Notes: a model not told the origin generated them from the letters alone. Numbered from the stretch's first letter, positions 11,008 through 21,845 are shown. The stretch: DNA of 64,000 nt from Maea johnstoni (GCA_963942565.1 OZ012695.1:7700922-7764921); one strand, 5' to 3'. A program made the numbers and translations.

Positions 11008-11225
11008 GCGAGAGATATCTATGAGGAGGCCATTGAGACGGTTGTCACCGTGCGTGACTTCACTCAGGTCTTCGATGCCTACGCACAGTTTGAGGAGAGC
11101 ATGATCAGCGCCAAAATGGAGGCGACCTCTGACCTTGGCCCAACGGAAGAAGACGACCTTGACCTTGAGCTGAGGTTGGCCCGCCTGGAGGATCTGATGG
11201 ACAGGAGGCCCTTGCTGTTGAACAG
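11008..11225 (+). CDS. XAB2: XAB2/SYF1 exon 2
   Basis: Encodes ARDIYEEAIETVVTVRDFTQ, then FDAYAQFEESMISAKMEA, then an acidic stretch with EEDDLDLELRLARLEDLM, all close to the vertebrate protein. Acceptor is attacag and donor AACAG|gtcagt; it enters in phase 0 and leaves in phase 2. Base composition is clearly richer in G and C than the surrounding introns. A TTAA-B element starts about 10 bases after the donor. Confidence 0.96.
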
Positions 11226-11234
11226 GTCAGTTCA

Positions 11235-11457
11235 TTTACCCATTAACACTAGTTCCTCTAGGAATTGTCGTCTGGATCTCTGATGCTTTTGACAACAACT
11301 CCGGAATTAAAAATGATTTTACAAAATATTTGATGGAGAGTTGTTGGTATTGTCCTGATTAAAAATTTCTTCATCAAATACCTTTCTAAGTATGCTTTTG
11401 CCTGCAAGATTTCTTCAAAATTGTCAGGCTGCATTTGGCCACTAGAGTATTATTGGC
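11235..11457. mobile_element. TTAA-B MITE directly after a splice donor
   Basis: Runs from TTTACCCATTAACACTAG, with ATTTGATGGAGAGTTGTTGG and TTTCTTCATCAAATACC arms, to the GCCACTAGAGTATTATTGG end. It lies only about 10 bases beyond the GT of the XAB2 exon ending at 11225. Confidence 0.8.
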
Positions 11458-11515
11458 CACCAGTGCCAGTGGAATTTCTTTTTATGCCATTTTACCAAAA
11501 ACTACTGTCTTACTT

Positions 11516-11640
11516 CAAGTCACTGGCAACTTTCTTACATGCCCTCTGCAGGAATCAAACCCAAGCAATGGTGAGAGACAGCTAGTAGTAGGTGGCAATG
11601 CCACCCTGCCAGTGGAGCTAAGGGGTTGTTGAATCATGAT
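11516..11640 (-). mobile_element. tRNA-headed SINE, fragment
   Basis: On the minus strand a B-box-like GGGTTTGATTCC lies in the same context (AGTGACTTG, CTCTCACCATTGC) as the better copy at 12257-12508. It has lost its tail. Confidence 0.6.
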
Positions 11641-11711
11641 TTCTAGAGCTAGCAGATTACTGGTGAATCTAGCCAAACTGCGCTGATAGATCCACCTGGT
11701 AATTGAACTCT

Positions 11712-11882
11712 GAATTTCGTTCCTCTAGAAATTTTCTTTTGGATCTTTGATGCTTTTGACAGTAACTCTGTAATTAAAATGATTTTACAAAATATTTGAT
11801 GGAGAGCTGTTGGTATTGTTCTGATGCATATTTCTCCTTTAAATATCTTTCTATATATGCTTTTGCCTGCAAGATTTCTCTG
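11712..11882. mobile_element. TTAA-B MITE, ends eroded
   Basis: The interior TTCGTTCCTCTAGAAATTTT, then ACAAAATATTTGATGGAGAG, then ATGCTTTTGCCTGCAAGATT matches the copy at 11235-11457. It stops about 45 bases before the next XAB2 exon. Confidence 0.72.
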
Positions 11883-11927
11883 ATGTCCATTCCTTGTCAA
11901 CATCTGTTTTGTTTCTGTTGTTATCAG

Positions 11928-12126
11928 CGTACTTCTTCGCCAGAACCCACACAACGTCCATGAGTGGCACAAGCGCGTCCAGCTTTACGAGGGCAAGCCG
12001 CGGGAGATCATCAACACGTACACGGAGGCCGTGCAGACCGTGGACTGCAAGCTCGCCACGGGGAAGCCACACTCTCTCTGGGTGTCCTTCGCAAAGTTCT
12101 ACGAGGAAGCTGGGCAGATCGAGGAT
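11928..12126 (+). CDS. XAB2: XAB2/SYF1 exon 3
   Basis: Encodes VLLRQNPHNVHEWHKRVQLY, then EIINTYTEAVQTVD and TGKPHSLWVSFAKFYEEAG, two HAT units. Acceptor is gttatcag and donor GAGGAT|gtatgt; it enters in phase 2 and leaves in phase 0. A SINE tail follows within a few bases of the donor. Confidence 0.96.
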
Positions 12127-12127
12127 G

Positions 12128-12182
12128 TATGTAAAGGAATTTGGAATTTACATTTTTCGTCACTTTTCTGCCATATTGCGAA
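12128..12182 (-). mobile_element. SINE tail fragment after XAB2 donor
   Basis: GGAATTTGGAATTTACAT and TCGTCACTTTTCTGCCATA match the 3' tail of the SINE at 12257-12508, in the same orientation, about 120 bases away. Confidence 0.6.
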
Positions 12183-12256
12183 AAAATTAAAAATAATAGT
12201 CTTGATCTGATTATACTTTTTGAAAGGAAGGAATAAAGCAGATATTTGTTAACTTT

Positions 12257-12508
12257 TTTTAGGAATATGGAATTTCGATATTTCGTCACTTTTTCTGCCA
12301 TATTGCGGCAAAGTTAAAGTCGTGACTAGCCAGTTGTAACTGGTGGAGGAAACCGCAGTACCAGGCGAAAACCACCGCTTAACCCCAAGTCACTGGAAAC
12401 TTTCACACATGCCCCAGCTGGTTTTCGAACCCAGGCAGTGGTGAGAGACACCTAGCAGTCAGTGGCAACGCCTTAGACCACACGGCCATCAGGGCCTGCC
12501 CTGAATGT
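12257..12508 (-). mobile_element. tRNA-derived SINE, near-complete copy
   Basis: On the minus strand there is an A-box-like TGGCCGTGTGGTCTAAGGCG and a B-box GGGTTCGAAAACC (12420-12432). They are followed by a body with CCAGTGACTTGGGG and GGTACTGCGGTTTCCTCCAC, and a tail with GCAATATGGCAGAAAAAGTG. Box order and spacing fit a Pol III promoter from a Leu/Ser-type tRNA. Related pieces lie at 11516-11640, 22710-22950 and 40018-40215. The short peptide starting MAEKVTK in this tail is not a gene. Confidence 0.85.
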
Positions 12509-12875
12509 ATAAGCCATGTGTAGATAGATTGCCATATATGATCAAAACTTATGAGCTGATTGTTACTGTTTGATTACTGCACTGTTATGCATTGTGTTAT
12601 CATGATGCGCATCTTCTTTACGTTTGCTTCAAACAAAATGTACAACTCAACCAAGTATTTCCAGTTATTTTGAACCATGCATGCTCAAGGTGTTGAGTCT
12701 GCACTTTCATTTTTGCACCTTCTCTGCCATTTTATTAGTCAATCAACTAAAAGAAAAGAAACTAAAAAAAAAAATCCAATCAAGTTGTGTCTTGCCAGTT
12801 GTTGTTGAAGGTGTGAATGGGTTATTATCAACAGGCCTTATATTAACTTTCTCACCTTATCATTCATTCTTTTAG

Positions 12876-12976
12876 GCCAGAATCATCTTTGACAAGGCGA
12901 CCAAGGTGGCGTACAAGAAAGTGGACGACCTAGCCTCTGTTTGGTGTGAATGGGCAGAGATGGAACTCAGAAACGA
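12876..12976 (+). CDS. XAB2: XAB2/SYF1 exon 4
   Basis: Encodes ARIIFDKATKVAYKKVDDLA then SVWCEWAEMELRNE, a HAT unit with its conserved Trp and Glu. Acceptor is cttttag and donor AACGA|gtaagt; it enters in phase 0 and leaves in phase 2. Confidence 0.95.
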
Positions 12977-13338
12977 GTAAGTATTCAACCAGCCTTCCCT
13001 GCATTGGCTAAAAACATTAAGTTATTTCTTAGATGAATAGAACATGAATTGGTCGCCACAGAGCAATTACCATAGGACCCATTGTAAAATCCTGGACACA
13101 CTTAATCTCACCAAATCTAGTCCAGTGCGACGTCACTAGGAGACAAAGACCAATGAGGTCTCACATATCATAGAGGAGGTTGCTCACGCACATGCGCTGA
13201 ACACACCTCTTGAGTGGTTCTTGTCACCTGGGCTAGGAGTCGTGTCCAGGTTGCTGAGAGAGATCTGTTGGTTGTGTATTCGGTGATCGACATTCATGAT
13301 TATATATTTGTATCCGGAGCTTTTATCTTACGATATTT

Positions 13339-13475
13339 AACCCCTTAATGCTTAGGAGTTCCCCCTAGATATTGTTGGCTGGATCTAAGATACTTTTCCT
13401 GCTAACTTAGAAATTGAGAATGATTTTACAAAATATTTGAAGGGGCATTGTTGCTAATGTCCTGATTTATGTTAA
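13339..13475. mobile_element. TTAA-B MITE, left arm only
   Basis: CCCCTTAATGCTTAGGAGTT through ATTTTACAAAATATTTGAAG matches the left arm. The right arm is absent. Confidence 0.65.
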
Positions 13476-13553
13476 CAACCATAAAAAAAGAAATGGTAAC
13501 TTTGAAATTGCTGAGTATGTCTCTGATGCGCATATATTCAATAAAATGAGTTC

Positions 13554-13642
13554 ACCTGGTGGCAGAAATAGTAACTACAAAATGAAATGTGTATTCCCCT
13601 GGTGGCAGAAATAGTAACTACAACATGAACTGTGTGTTGTAG
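13554..13642 (+). repeat. Tandem duplication leading into an XAB2 acceptor
   Basis: CCTGGTGGCAGAAATAGTAA is present twice, about 43 bases apart, followed by CTACAAAATGAAATGTGTAT or CTACAACATGAACTGTGTGT. The second copy runs into the acceptor tgtgttgtag of the exon starting at 13643. Confidence 0.9.
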
Positions 13643-13805
13643 GAATGAAGAGGAAGCCCTCAAGCTGCTGCAGAAAGCCACGGTTCCCCCGGGAAGGAAG
13701 GTGGATTACCACGACCAGGCAGAGACGGTACAGGATCGCCTCTATAAGTCCCTTAAGGCCTGGTCCATGTATGCCGACCTGGAGGAGAGCTTCGGAACAT
13801 TCAAG
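13643..13805 (+). CDS. XAB2: XAB2/SYF1 exon 5
   Basis: Encodes NEEEALKLLQKATVPPGRK, then QDRLYKSLKAWSMYADLEE, ending SFGTFK. Acceptor is gttgtag and donor TTCAAG|gtaatt; it enters in phase 2 and leaves in phase 0. The residues LKAWSMYADLEESFGTF are nearly those of vertebrate XAB2. Confidence 0.96.
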
Positions 13806-14110
13806 GTAATTCAACAAAGTTGATAATTACTTAATCAATATTATATTTTGTCATCTAAGACCAGTCCAATTCGATTTTTGGTCTTACAGAATCGCCAACC
13901 GATTTTTGGGCAAATTAAAAAAAAATTAAAATTCCAGAATTTCTTAAAAAATAATAATAATTTCGCGCCGACATCATTCTGACAACCCTTTATGAAAAAA
14001 ATACCTACTCAAACTTTTTTGGAGCAAAAATATCTGTAAGACCAAAAATCAAATAGGACTGGCCTACATTATCTTTGATTTTCATAATTGAAGTCCTGTA
14101 ATGCTGTTTG

Positions 14111-16083
14111 TGGATGGATACCTATAAGAACGAAATGGTACAGGACAGTATCGGTACCTATGAAACAGTACAGTACAGGGTGCAACACAGTAGATAGTCC
14201 GACAGTCATGACTATCTAATCACCAAAAACCAGCATGTTGGGCAATCTGAAGTGCCCTCCAACTTGCCCGAGTTGACTATCTAATAATAGCTTCACTGCA
14301 GCCTGTCACCCACAGGCAGCCACAGCCCTATAGACATAAAGAGCTCTTTGGCACGGCTCAATAATTAGGTCAAAGGTCAAGTGCTTACCACTCAGAGATA
14401 TGAACTATGCACTTGTCACAGGGACCCAGCTCAGTGGCACCTCCAACTTCCTGGTCTTACATCATGAGCTCATAAAGTGAAAACATTTATGTGTGCCTCC
14501 CAAAATAAAAGATATGTTAATAATAACAAATGGCTCATAAGAAATACAATTTTGCTGCCCAAGCTCTACCTGGTAATATGCAACAGAGACACAAGATTCT
14601 TCATCATACCACTTCAGAGATATGTTATCACTTCACTATCATGAAGCAAAATATTGTAATAATTCAGAAATAAAAAAACATCTCCTGAAACTACTGTTCT
14701 TGATCTTCCAGAAAATGTTTTGTTGTTGCTATATGAAATTAATTATATAATATTTGACCTGTGTAAAACCAGAGAGATACATCCCCTTGATCCGCAACCC
14801 CATAGGCACAGCATGCTAGTACCTAGAGTGTGTGCGCCTCGAGTTACGCGGTGTAGACTGGGAAAGTATTGGTGACGTGATTTTTTCAGAAAGAGGCTGG
14901 CAGGAATCCAGGCATGCGCAACTGGTTTCACGGTAATTTCAGTCTGACCGATCGGCGCGTTTTCAATCGCCGCGCACTTTTGTCATACAATAAAAATAAT
15001 GGTATGTCTGTAATCCTTAGAATCTCAGCTTTCCGAATATCTAAATTCTATTGCCATAACCCGATCGGTTGCCGAATTACAGCAGGTTGAAGTTGTCAGG
15101 TCAGATAGGTTGCCAAGGAGATGGGCTCGGCAGGCAAGCCAATCCTGGGGGTACACATGTTATCTATGACTCATAGAGAGGCAGCGATATTTGATGATGC
15201 ATGTACAGTACCCACTCCCTGTCTACTACTCCCAGGTAAAACTAAGATTTGGCAGAAAACATTCAGAGTTTGATTTACTACAAATTAATAATCCCCTGTG
15301 ATTTCTTGATGTGTAACTATAAGTATCTTAATCACATCCGTTATCTATTTCTATGGGTGAACTTGTCTTTGGAAGTCATGAAGGGAAAGGGAGACCAGCA
15401 AGGAACGAATTCTGAGATTATATCAAATGAATTCCAAAATTTCATTTACCCTATAAGAGTATCACTTTAGATGAAGAAAAAAATATCTGAAAGAAAAAAA
15501 CATTAATATCTTAAACACTTCAAACCTCCTCAATCGCCCTATGTGCTTTTTATTCTTTAGATTTTTATGTTTTATTCCACAAATCATCGACTGAACAGAA
15601 AATTAAGGTGTTGAATTACAGTCTCCATATTCTGATTATCAAGTTGCCACATTGCTGGTGCAAAAAGTCAATACAGAAGATTCATTTCAAGGCAAAAAAA
15701 ATACAATTGAAATTCAAATAAAAATGTGGAGGTACAAATACAAGAAATACAAAGCAAACCAGGCAGATATTATCAAATTGGCGGGACTATCTGAAAGCCT
15801 GGCGGGACTATCTGATCTTGGGTCCAACTTGTCCGCCTGACTACCTGGGTTGGCCGGGTACTGTTGAACCCTGCAGTAATTTAACTGCACGGTAATGTTA
15901 ATGGTATTTTATTGCATTTATATTTTGTTGTGAATAGTCGTGTTAAGGATCCTGAATAATCCTTAATAAATGATAATTTCACAGTGGTTATTATCATTAA
16001 GAGTACATTTAAAGAATAAAACGGTACCATACTAAAAATGATACCGGTACTAGTATCGGTACCTCTTATTAGTAACCAACCTG
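14111..16083. mobile_element. GGATACC-family MITE, interrupted by a 1.7-kb element
   Basis: The outer parts (14111-14175 and 15874-16083) align with the uninterrupted copy at 20116-20450. Both start GGATACCTATAAGAA and share GGTATTTTATTGCATT and a CACAGTGGTTA block. The family has ends TAGGGATGGATACC / GGTATCCAACCCTA and 8-bp duplications elsewhere (see 44479-45216). This copy's outer ends are worn. Confidence 0.75.
14176..15873. mobile_element. CAGGGT-ended DNA transposon with 5-bp duplication, no visible transposase
   Basis: The left end CAGGGTGCAACACAGTAGATA and the inverted right end CAGGGTTCAACAGTACCCGG are similar. The sequence is flanked by CAGTA on both sides (14171-14175 and 15874-15878). 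Joining the flanks restores a 30-bp stretch that aligns without gaps to the empty copy near 20171. GACTATCT motifs recur near both ends. No transposase-like frame was recognised in its 1,698 bp, so it appears non-autonomous. Possibly a hAT group with 5-bp duplications. Confidence 0.8.
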
Positions 16084-16197
16084 ATTCATGTTGGTATCTT
16101 GCACTTGCACATTGTAACATGACCGATAATCTTTACAACTAATAAATCAATATCTCATATTCATGACTTGATTAATCTTAAAATTCAATGATTTCAG

Positions 16198-16311
16198 TCC
16201 TGCAAAGCAGTTTACGATCGAATCTTGGACTTGCGCATCGCGACACCACAGATTATCATCAACTATGGCATGTTTCTTGAGGAGAACAACTACTTTGAGG
16301 AGGCCTTCAAG
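16198..16311 (+). CDS. XAB2: XAB2/SYF1 exon 6
   Basis: Thirty-eight residues including [19 protein letters not shown], then [15 protein letters not shown], the most conserved core of the family. Acceptor is gatttcag and donor TTCAAG|gtgagt; it is in phase 0 at both ends. A 369-bp TA tract starts only 17 bases after the exon end. Confidence 0.96.
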
Positions 16312-16325
16312 GTGAGTGGAAATTA

Positions 16326-16699
<374 letters not shown>

Positions 16700-16765
16700 G
16701 AAAACATTGCTATGAATGGCTCCTTATGAACTGTACAACCATGACTACCATAGTACGCAATTTTA

Positions 16766-16966
16766 TTAACCCTCGCAATCCAAAAGCACTCTTAGAGTCT
16801 TGACACTTATGGCATCATCTTTGTGAAAATGTAAAGAAAAGAACTTCTATATTTCATTTTTTTCAAAATCTACACCCAACTTTCTCTCATTTATCAATTT
16901 TTCCTTGATTTTAAACATTTTAAATTTTAGAATGACGTATGACTTCCATGTCAATATATGGGTTAA
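16766..16966. mobile_element. TTAA-flanked CCC...GGG element in XAB2 intron
   Basis: Starts TTAACCCTCGCAATCC and ends CAATATATGGGTTAA. The interior does not match TTAA-A or TTAA-B well, so it may be a further subfamily. Confidence 0.5.
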
Positions 16967-17233
16967 GTATTAGCCGTCCTAAGTCTGGGTAAGCTTTACT
17001 ATACCAGACAATAGTGAATGTCCACTCATGTGAGAGGCTTCGGGACTTATAATAAACCATGTATGTCTGTAGCAACCCTTATCCCTTTCAATGTCACAGA
17101 CTCGTATATGTGTATATGGTGAAATAACATACAGAACCATGCACAGATATATGTGTGGTAGATAAGCAAATTCATTTAAAGAAGGGCATGGCTGTCAGAA
17201 TTCTGTACTCGATTCTAGGTTCATTTTCATATG

Positions 17234-17434
17234 TCACATGGCAATGGTGGACCAAAAGCTTTTAAGATAGTCAAACACGAACAATCTGGTACTGGTTGGC
17301 ATTGGACATTTGTGGGGAAATATCAATTTGTACTCACAAGGGTACAACCTGGTACTGGATCTTTGCCAATAATCCCCATAATAATTTGGCGTCGGACATT
17401 TGTGGGGAAAATAACAATTTGTACTCACAAGGGT
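17234..17434 (+). repeat. Direct duplication of about 75-90 bp in XAB2 intron
   Basis: GGACATTTGTGGGGAAA followed by CAATTTGTACTCACAAGGGT occurs at about 17307 and 17395, with a CTGGTACTGG block before each. Confidence 0.7.
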
Positions 17435-17628
17435 TAGTATACTGAATTGGTGATATTTCCCTAACTAAAGAAACTGTTGAGAAGTATTTTCTGGAAAAAT
17501 GTTAATCAGAACTGAACAAGCATATATTCACCGAATACTTTCAAAATTTATACTTTATTCAAGTTATTTTCTACAAGTCCTGAATATTCTGATCACGGCA
17601 CATATTTCTCATTTTAGGGTGTTTCGAG

Positions 17629-17675
17629 TTAACCCATTGATGCTCACAGCGGTCAAAAGCAGTCTGACATTTTTG
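17629..17675. mobile_element. TTAA-B MITE end beside XAB2 acceptor
   Basis: TTAACCCATTGATGCTCACA, then GCGGTCAAAAGCAGTCTGAC is the end of a TTAA-B-type arm. It runs into the pyrimidine tract and acceptor of the exon starting at 17698, so part of that splice region may derive from the element. Confidence 0.65.
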
Positions 17676-17697
17676 CTTGTTTTTATTCTTCTTGCAG

Positions 17698-17784
17698 GGC
17701 TATGAGAAGGGCATAGCTTTATTCAAGTGGCCCAATGTGTTTGATATATGGAATACCTATCTCAGCAAGTTCATCAAGAGATAT
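17698..17784 (+). CDS. XAB2: XAB2/SYF1 exon 7
   Basis: Twenty-nine residues, GYEKGIALFKWPNVFDIWNT and then YLSKFIKRY. The FKWPNV motif is a hallmark of Syf1/XAB2. Acceptor is cttgcag and donor AGATAT|gtaagt; it is in phase 0 at both ends. Confidence 0.96.
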
Positions 17785-17828
17785 GTAAGTACATTTAGAA
17801 AATATGAAAATTAGAAGTAGTATACTAA

Positions 17829-17975
17829 TAGGGATTGGCACTTTTGAAATTTTCAAGATATGATACATTATCAATATTTACTTAATGATACACTAACTTA
17901 ACAATATTTTCAACAATACTTCCTGCCTCCCAAATACTGATTTTGTTAAACTTTGCATTGTCAACTTGAACTATT
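17829..17975. repeat. Dispersed repeat of unknown class, copy 2
   Basis: TAGGGATTGGCACTTTTGAA, then ATACTTCCTGCCTCCCAAAT, then ATTTTGTTAAAC, in the same order as 1193-1400. Confidence 0.5.
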
Positions 17976-18255
17976 TTGCTAATAGATAGCAGACTACCTT
18001 TATGTGGAGATGTCTGGGAAGCAGTTAGTCAATTTTATATTGTTAAACATTATTGGTATAACATATCTGTAATGATACGATTTAGTGTTATGAGGTCTGC
18101 ACTGGCTTGGAAATGTTTATACCAACTAATCCTATACTGCACTGCAGCACAGTTCCATGTTAAATTTCCACTCTTATCCCACTGATTTCTCAATGTTATT
18201 ATGAATAAGGTTTTAATTAAGAGTAGCTATGAGTAGCTGAAGAAGAAGTAGTCAT

Positions 18256-18256
18256 T

Positions 18257-18337
<81 letters not shown>
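18256..18337 (+). repeat. (GTA)n microsatellite, about 27 units
   Basis: An uninterrupted run of GTA/AGT trinucleotides in the XAB2 intron. Confidence 0.97.
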
Positions 18338-18643
18338 AGAAAAATAATAAGTTTCTGTAAACCCCATAACAAATCACACCCATTTTTTGTTTATGATGGT
18401 ATTTGTAGCAGCCCTTCAATTAAATGCATTGGGAGTTTCATATGATACGCAAGGTGAGATGGCACACATTAGTCATTAGTGGTAGTACCATTTATCATCG
18501 CCTACTCTCTATGCTGTGACAATTGATTGAATGTAAAATGCAAGCACATATTAATGGGTTTTCAGAAGTTCATGATCTTTATGTTGCTAATGCTAATTAT
18601 TCAATAATTAATCAACTTTTCATTTATTTTCGCTTTTTTTCAG

Positions 18644-18719
18644 GGGGGATCTAAGCTGGAGAGATCCCGTGATTTATTTGAGCAGTGCCTGGATGGCTGT
18701 CCTGCTAAATTTGCTAAAA
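18644..18719 (+). CDS. XAB2: XAB2/SYF1 exon 8
   Basis: Encodes GGSKLERSRDLFEQCLDG, then CPAKFAK, matching the family's GGRKLERARDLFEQ region. Acceptor is ttttttcag and donor GCTAAAA|gtaagt; it enters in phase 0 and leaves in phase 1. The following intron (2,480 bases) is the second longest in the visible gene. Confidence 0.95.
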
Positions 18720-19327
18720 GTAAGTGCAACACATGCCTGGCAGTAGGGTATATTACATACCTGTCAACATTCAACTATCCAAAATCAGGAGATTTCATTC
18801 GGTTCACTTATGGGACCTCTTTCGCGTCATTTTTGTTTAGTTCCAATCCTGGCCGACAGGGGTCAGGTAAGAAGTTTAGCTTAAGAGTGAGCTTTATATT
18901 TCACAGGAGTAGGCAAATTGATAACCATACACATATGTTAATGAAATAACTTTTTTATGTAGCATATCACACTGGCAGCATGATGATATACCCACAGGTA
19001 TGAAAAACACACAAAGATAGTGTTTGAACTGAAAATAGCATAACAACACTTACATTATCCAAGACCAAATACTTCCATTTTCAGGATTTCAAAAAATAAT
19101 TTAAGAAATATTTTTAAATTATTTTTTTGAAAACTGAGAACTAATTTCTCTGATTTGGCCACTCTTTCAACTTTGACATTAAGGTTTACAGTAATCTAAA
19201 TATAACAATTATTAATCAGTTGCTCTATGTTGAATTAGTAAATATGAAATTGTATGATATTCGATAAATTTACTGAACTCCTAGATCTACTGATTCCTCA
19301 AAATAGTGTAAAAAGGCCAACTTCTTC

Positions 19328-19470
19328 ACCCATTCACGTCTGGATATTTTCTTGTAAAATAGTCTGGATCTATGATACATTCAAACATAACTTTGAAATT
19401 AAGCATTCATGGATAAAGTATTTGGAGGATAGTTAATAGTTTGGTCGAGATCAATATTTTTGTCAGGAAG
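19328..19470. mobile_element. TTAA-B-like MITE, left part
   Basis: CACCCATTCACGTCTGGATA, then TCTGGATCTATGATACATTC, then AAGTATTTGGAGGATAGTTA is TTAA-B-like. The right arm is too diverged to place. Confidence 0.45.
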
Positions 19471-20115
19471 TGTTTTCCTCCATTTCCTCTCTATATATCC
19501 ACACTACATGTCACATAGTAAGCTAAAGAATCACTCTTTTTGCTCCTCAGAGTATTCTCGAGTGATATTGTCATTAAATTTACATATATACCTGTGTTTT
19601 TATGAGGTGGTGAATTATCCTTGTCAGCCATTGTAGATTTTTTCTTGAGATGCTATTTGATGATGCTAGCCCACAATCCACCTTTCCCTCTTCATCCCAT
19701 AGAACAATACATGATAATTCCAATCAGTAAGGGATTAGCTATGAATACCTACTGATAGGAATCAATTACTACACACACTAATTGGGTCACGTGAGATACA
19801 CTTGATAGAAGGCAGCAGACTGACCAACTTGCTGAGAAAAAGATGGAGGATTTTTCAAAGTCAGCAAAATCAGTAGCTAATCAGTAGATTTCTTCAAATC
19901 AGGTGCTCAATCAGTAGACAACAATTTTGGGGTCTGAAATCAGTAGAGTACTGCTCAAATCAGTAGAGTTGACAGGTATGATATTAATAATTAAGTACCC
20001 AACTATCTATACTTTAAAATATCAAACTCTGTATACCATGTTAATTTTGCATATATGAAATAATGCGCTCATACTGTTTTTGAATAATATGTGATCATGT
20101 CAGCACATGTCTGGC

Positions 20116-20450
20116 TAGGGAAGGATACCTATAAGAATGATAATGGTACGGTACCAATATTGGCACTAATGAGACAGTATGGTATTTTAGCGGTACGGTT
20201 AACTGTACTTTATTACTGTTAATGGTATTTTATTGCATTACTACCTTATGAATTTTGTTGTGAAAAGTTATGTTTAGGATCCTGTACACTCCCTAACAAA
20301 TGATGACATCACAGTGGTTAGTATCGTTAAGCGTATCTTTGAGGAATGAAACAATTTGGTTCTCTTTGAAAGTTACCTGTAGCTGTAGCTGTACCAGTAC
20401 CAGTACCAGTACCAGTACCAGTACCTTATAACAGTTTCTTACCTCTGGCT
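20116..20450. mobile_element. GGATACC-family hAT-like MITE, uninterrupted copy
   Basis: Starts TAGGGAAGGATACCTATAAG and shares GGTATTTTATTGCATTACTA, the GTTTAGGATCCTGTACAC block and CACAGTGGTTAGTATC with 14111-16083 and 44479-45216. The right end is decayed, with CAGTACCAG repeats near 20397-20425. Flanking TCTGGC on both sides may be a worn 8-bp duplication. Confidence 0.75.
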
Positions 20451-20497
20451 CTAGAGTATATAAGAAAATAATAACTATCTATACTTAAGAACTTCAT

Positions 20498-20732
20498 TTA
20501 ATTCATTCATGTCTGTAGTGACCAAAAATCCTGATGATTTTAGTGATTTCTTTTTGACTGTTTGAGATTTTATTTGGAAAATATGCGAAGAAGAAATCTT
20601 GGTCTGAAACCCAACCCACAACTCTCCTGTGAATGTTTAATTTTAAAGTTCAATCTTAATTCCTATGCTATTCTCAAAATTAGTATAGATCCTTAGAACA
20701 CTCCAGGAGATCTCCGGGCATGAATAGATTAA
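20498..20732. mobile_element. TTAA-B foldback MITE with mixed arms
   Basis: Runs from TTAATTCATTCATGTCTGTA to GGGCATGAATAGATTAA. The left arm (GTGACCAAAAATCCTGATGA) and right arm (reverse of the GATCTCC... type) come from different subfamily ends. Confidence 0.7.
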
Positions 20733-20757
20733 CAAATACACCCAACAAATACATACA

Positions 20758-21091
20758 AAAAAAAATACAAACAACTATTACCAGAAACAAATACAAACAA
20801 CTATTACCAGAAACAAATACAAACAACAAATACAAACAACTATTACCAGAAACAAATACAAACAACAAATACAAACAACTATTACCAGAAACAAATACAA
20901 ACAACAAATACAAACAACTATTACCAGAAACAAATACAAACAACAAATACAAACAACTATTACCAGAAACAAATACAAACAACAAATACAAACAACTATT
21001 ACCAGAAACAAATACAAACAACAAATACAAACAACTATTATTACCAGAAACAAATACAAACAACTATTACCAGAAACAAATACAAACAACA
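20758..21091. repeat. 39-bp minisatellite, about seven to eight units
   Basis: The unit AAATACAAACAACAAATACA, then AACAACTATTACCAGAAAC repeats with near identity. Because 39 is a multiple of three, frames stay open on both strands and yield false repeat proteins. Confidence 0.95.
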
Positions 21092-21199
21092 AGTGGAAGT
21101 ATTGATTGATACTGTAAATTCTCGAAAATATTGACCACCTGAGGAATTTGGGCGACAAGAACCATTGCATTAATATGTATTTGATTTGTCTTCACACAG

Positions 21200-21309
21200 A
21201 TATTTTCCTGCTTTACGCCAAGCTGGAGGAGGAACACGGTCTGGCGCGCCACGCCATGGCAGTGTACGAGAGGGCCACAAAAGCTGTGTTACCTGAGGAG
21301 CAGTATGAG
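21200..21309 (+). CDS. XAB2: XAB2/SYF1 exon 9
   Basis: Encodes NIFLLYAKLEEEHGLARHAM, then AVYERATKAVLPEEQYE. Acceptor is tcacacag and donor TATGAG|gtaaga; it enters in phase 1 and leaves in phase 0. The residues LEEEHGLARHAMAVYERAT are almost invariant in the family. Confidence 0.96.
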
Positions 21310-21741
21310 GTAAGAAATACATACGCCGTGAAAAGTAGTGCTTGGGTTAGTGATATTTTCACGGCATGCAGGTGGTTCCCTGGCGAGTGAGTTTTAAAGA
21401 TCATGGACAATTATAGGGAGAGTAACATTCATACTCCATGAAAATTAATGTTTGGGTTAATGACATTCTTACGACACAAATGTTAGATTTGAGGGAGTGA
21501 AATTTGTGGATCATTGACAGTTCTAGGGAGAGTAAGATTCATATTTTATGAAAATTATTGCTTGGATTTGTAACATTCTTACAGCATCCAAACAAACTAA
21601 CAAATCAATGACTTGCTTCTTGTTATTGGTGTCAAATAAACAAAGAATTCCAATGTTTCCCTTGTTTTAGATTTTCAAAAAGCAAATAATTACACGCTCC
21701 TTATTTTAGATGAAACTAACCAATGGCACTCCTCCTTTCAG

Positions 21742-21845
21742 ATGTTCAATATCTACATCAAGAGAGCAGCTGAACTCTATGGCGTCACGCACACGAGAAC
21801 CATCTACGAACAAGCCATCGACGCACTGGCAGAGGAGCAGGCCAG
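21742..21845 (+). CDS. XAB2: XAB2/SYF1 exon 10
   Basis: Encodes MFNIYIKRAAELYGVTHTR, then TIYEQAIDALAEEQAR, a HAT unit. Acceptor is cctttcag and donor GCCAG|gtacgg; it enters in phase 0 and leaves in phase 2. A 38-bp minisatellite begins 13 bases into the following intron. Confidence 0.96.

Noticed and set aside
12011-12301. ORFs starting MAEKVTK here and at 22423-22737
   Set aside because: The shared start comes from the SINE tail, and the rest is the XAB2 exon read backwards.
20680-21170. Repeat ORFs on both strands in an XAB2 intron
   Set aside because: The 39-bp minisatellite has a period divisible by three.
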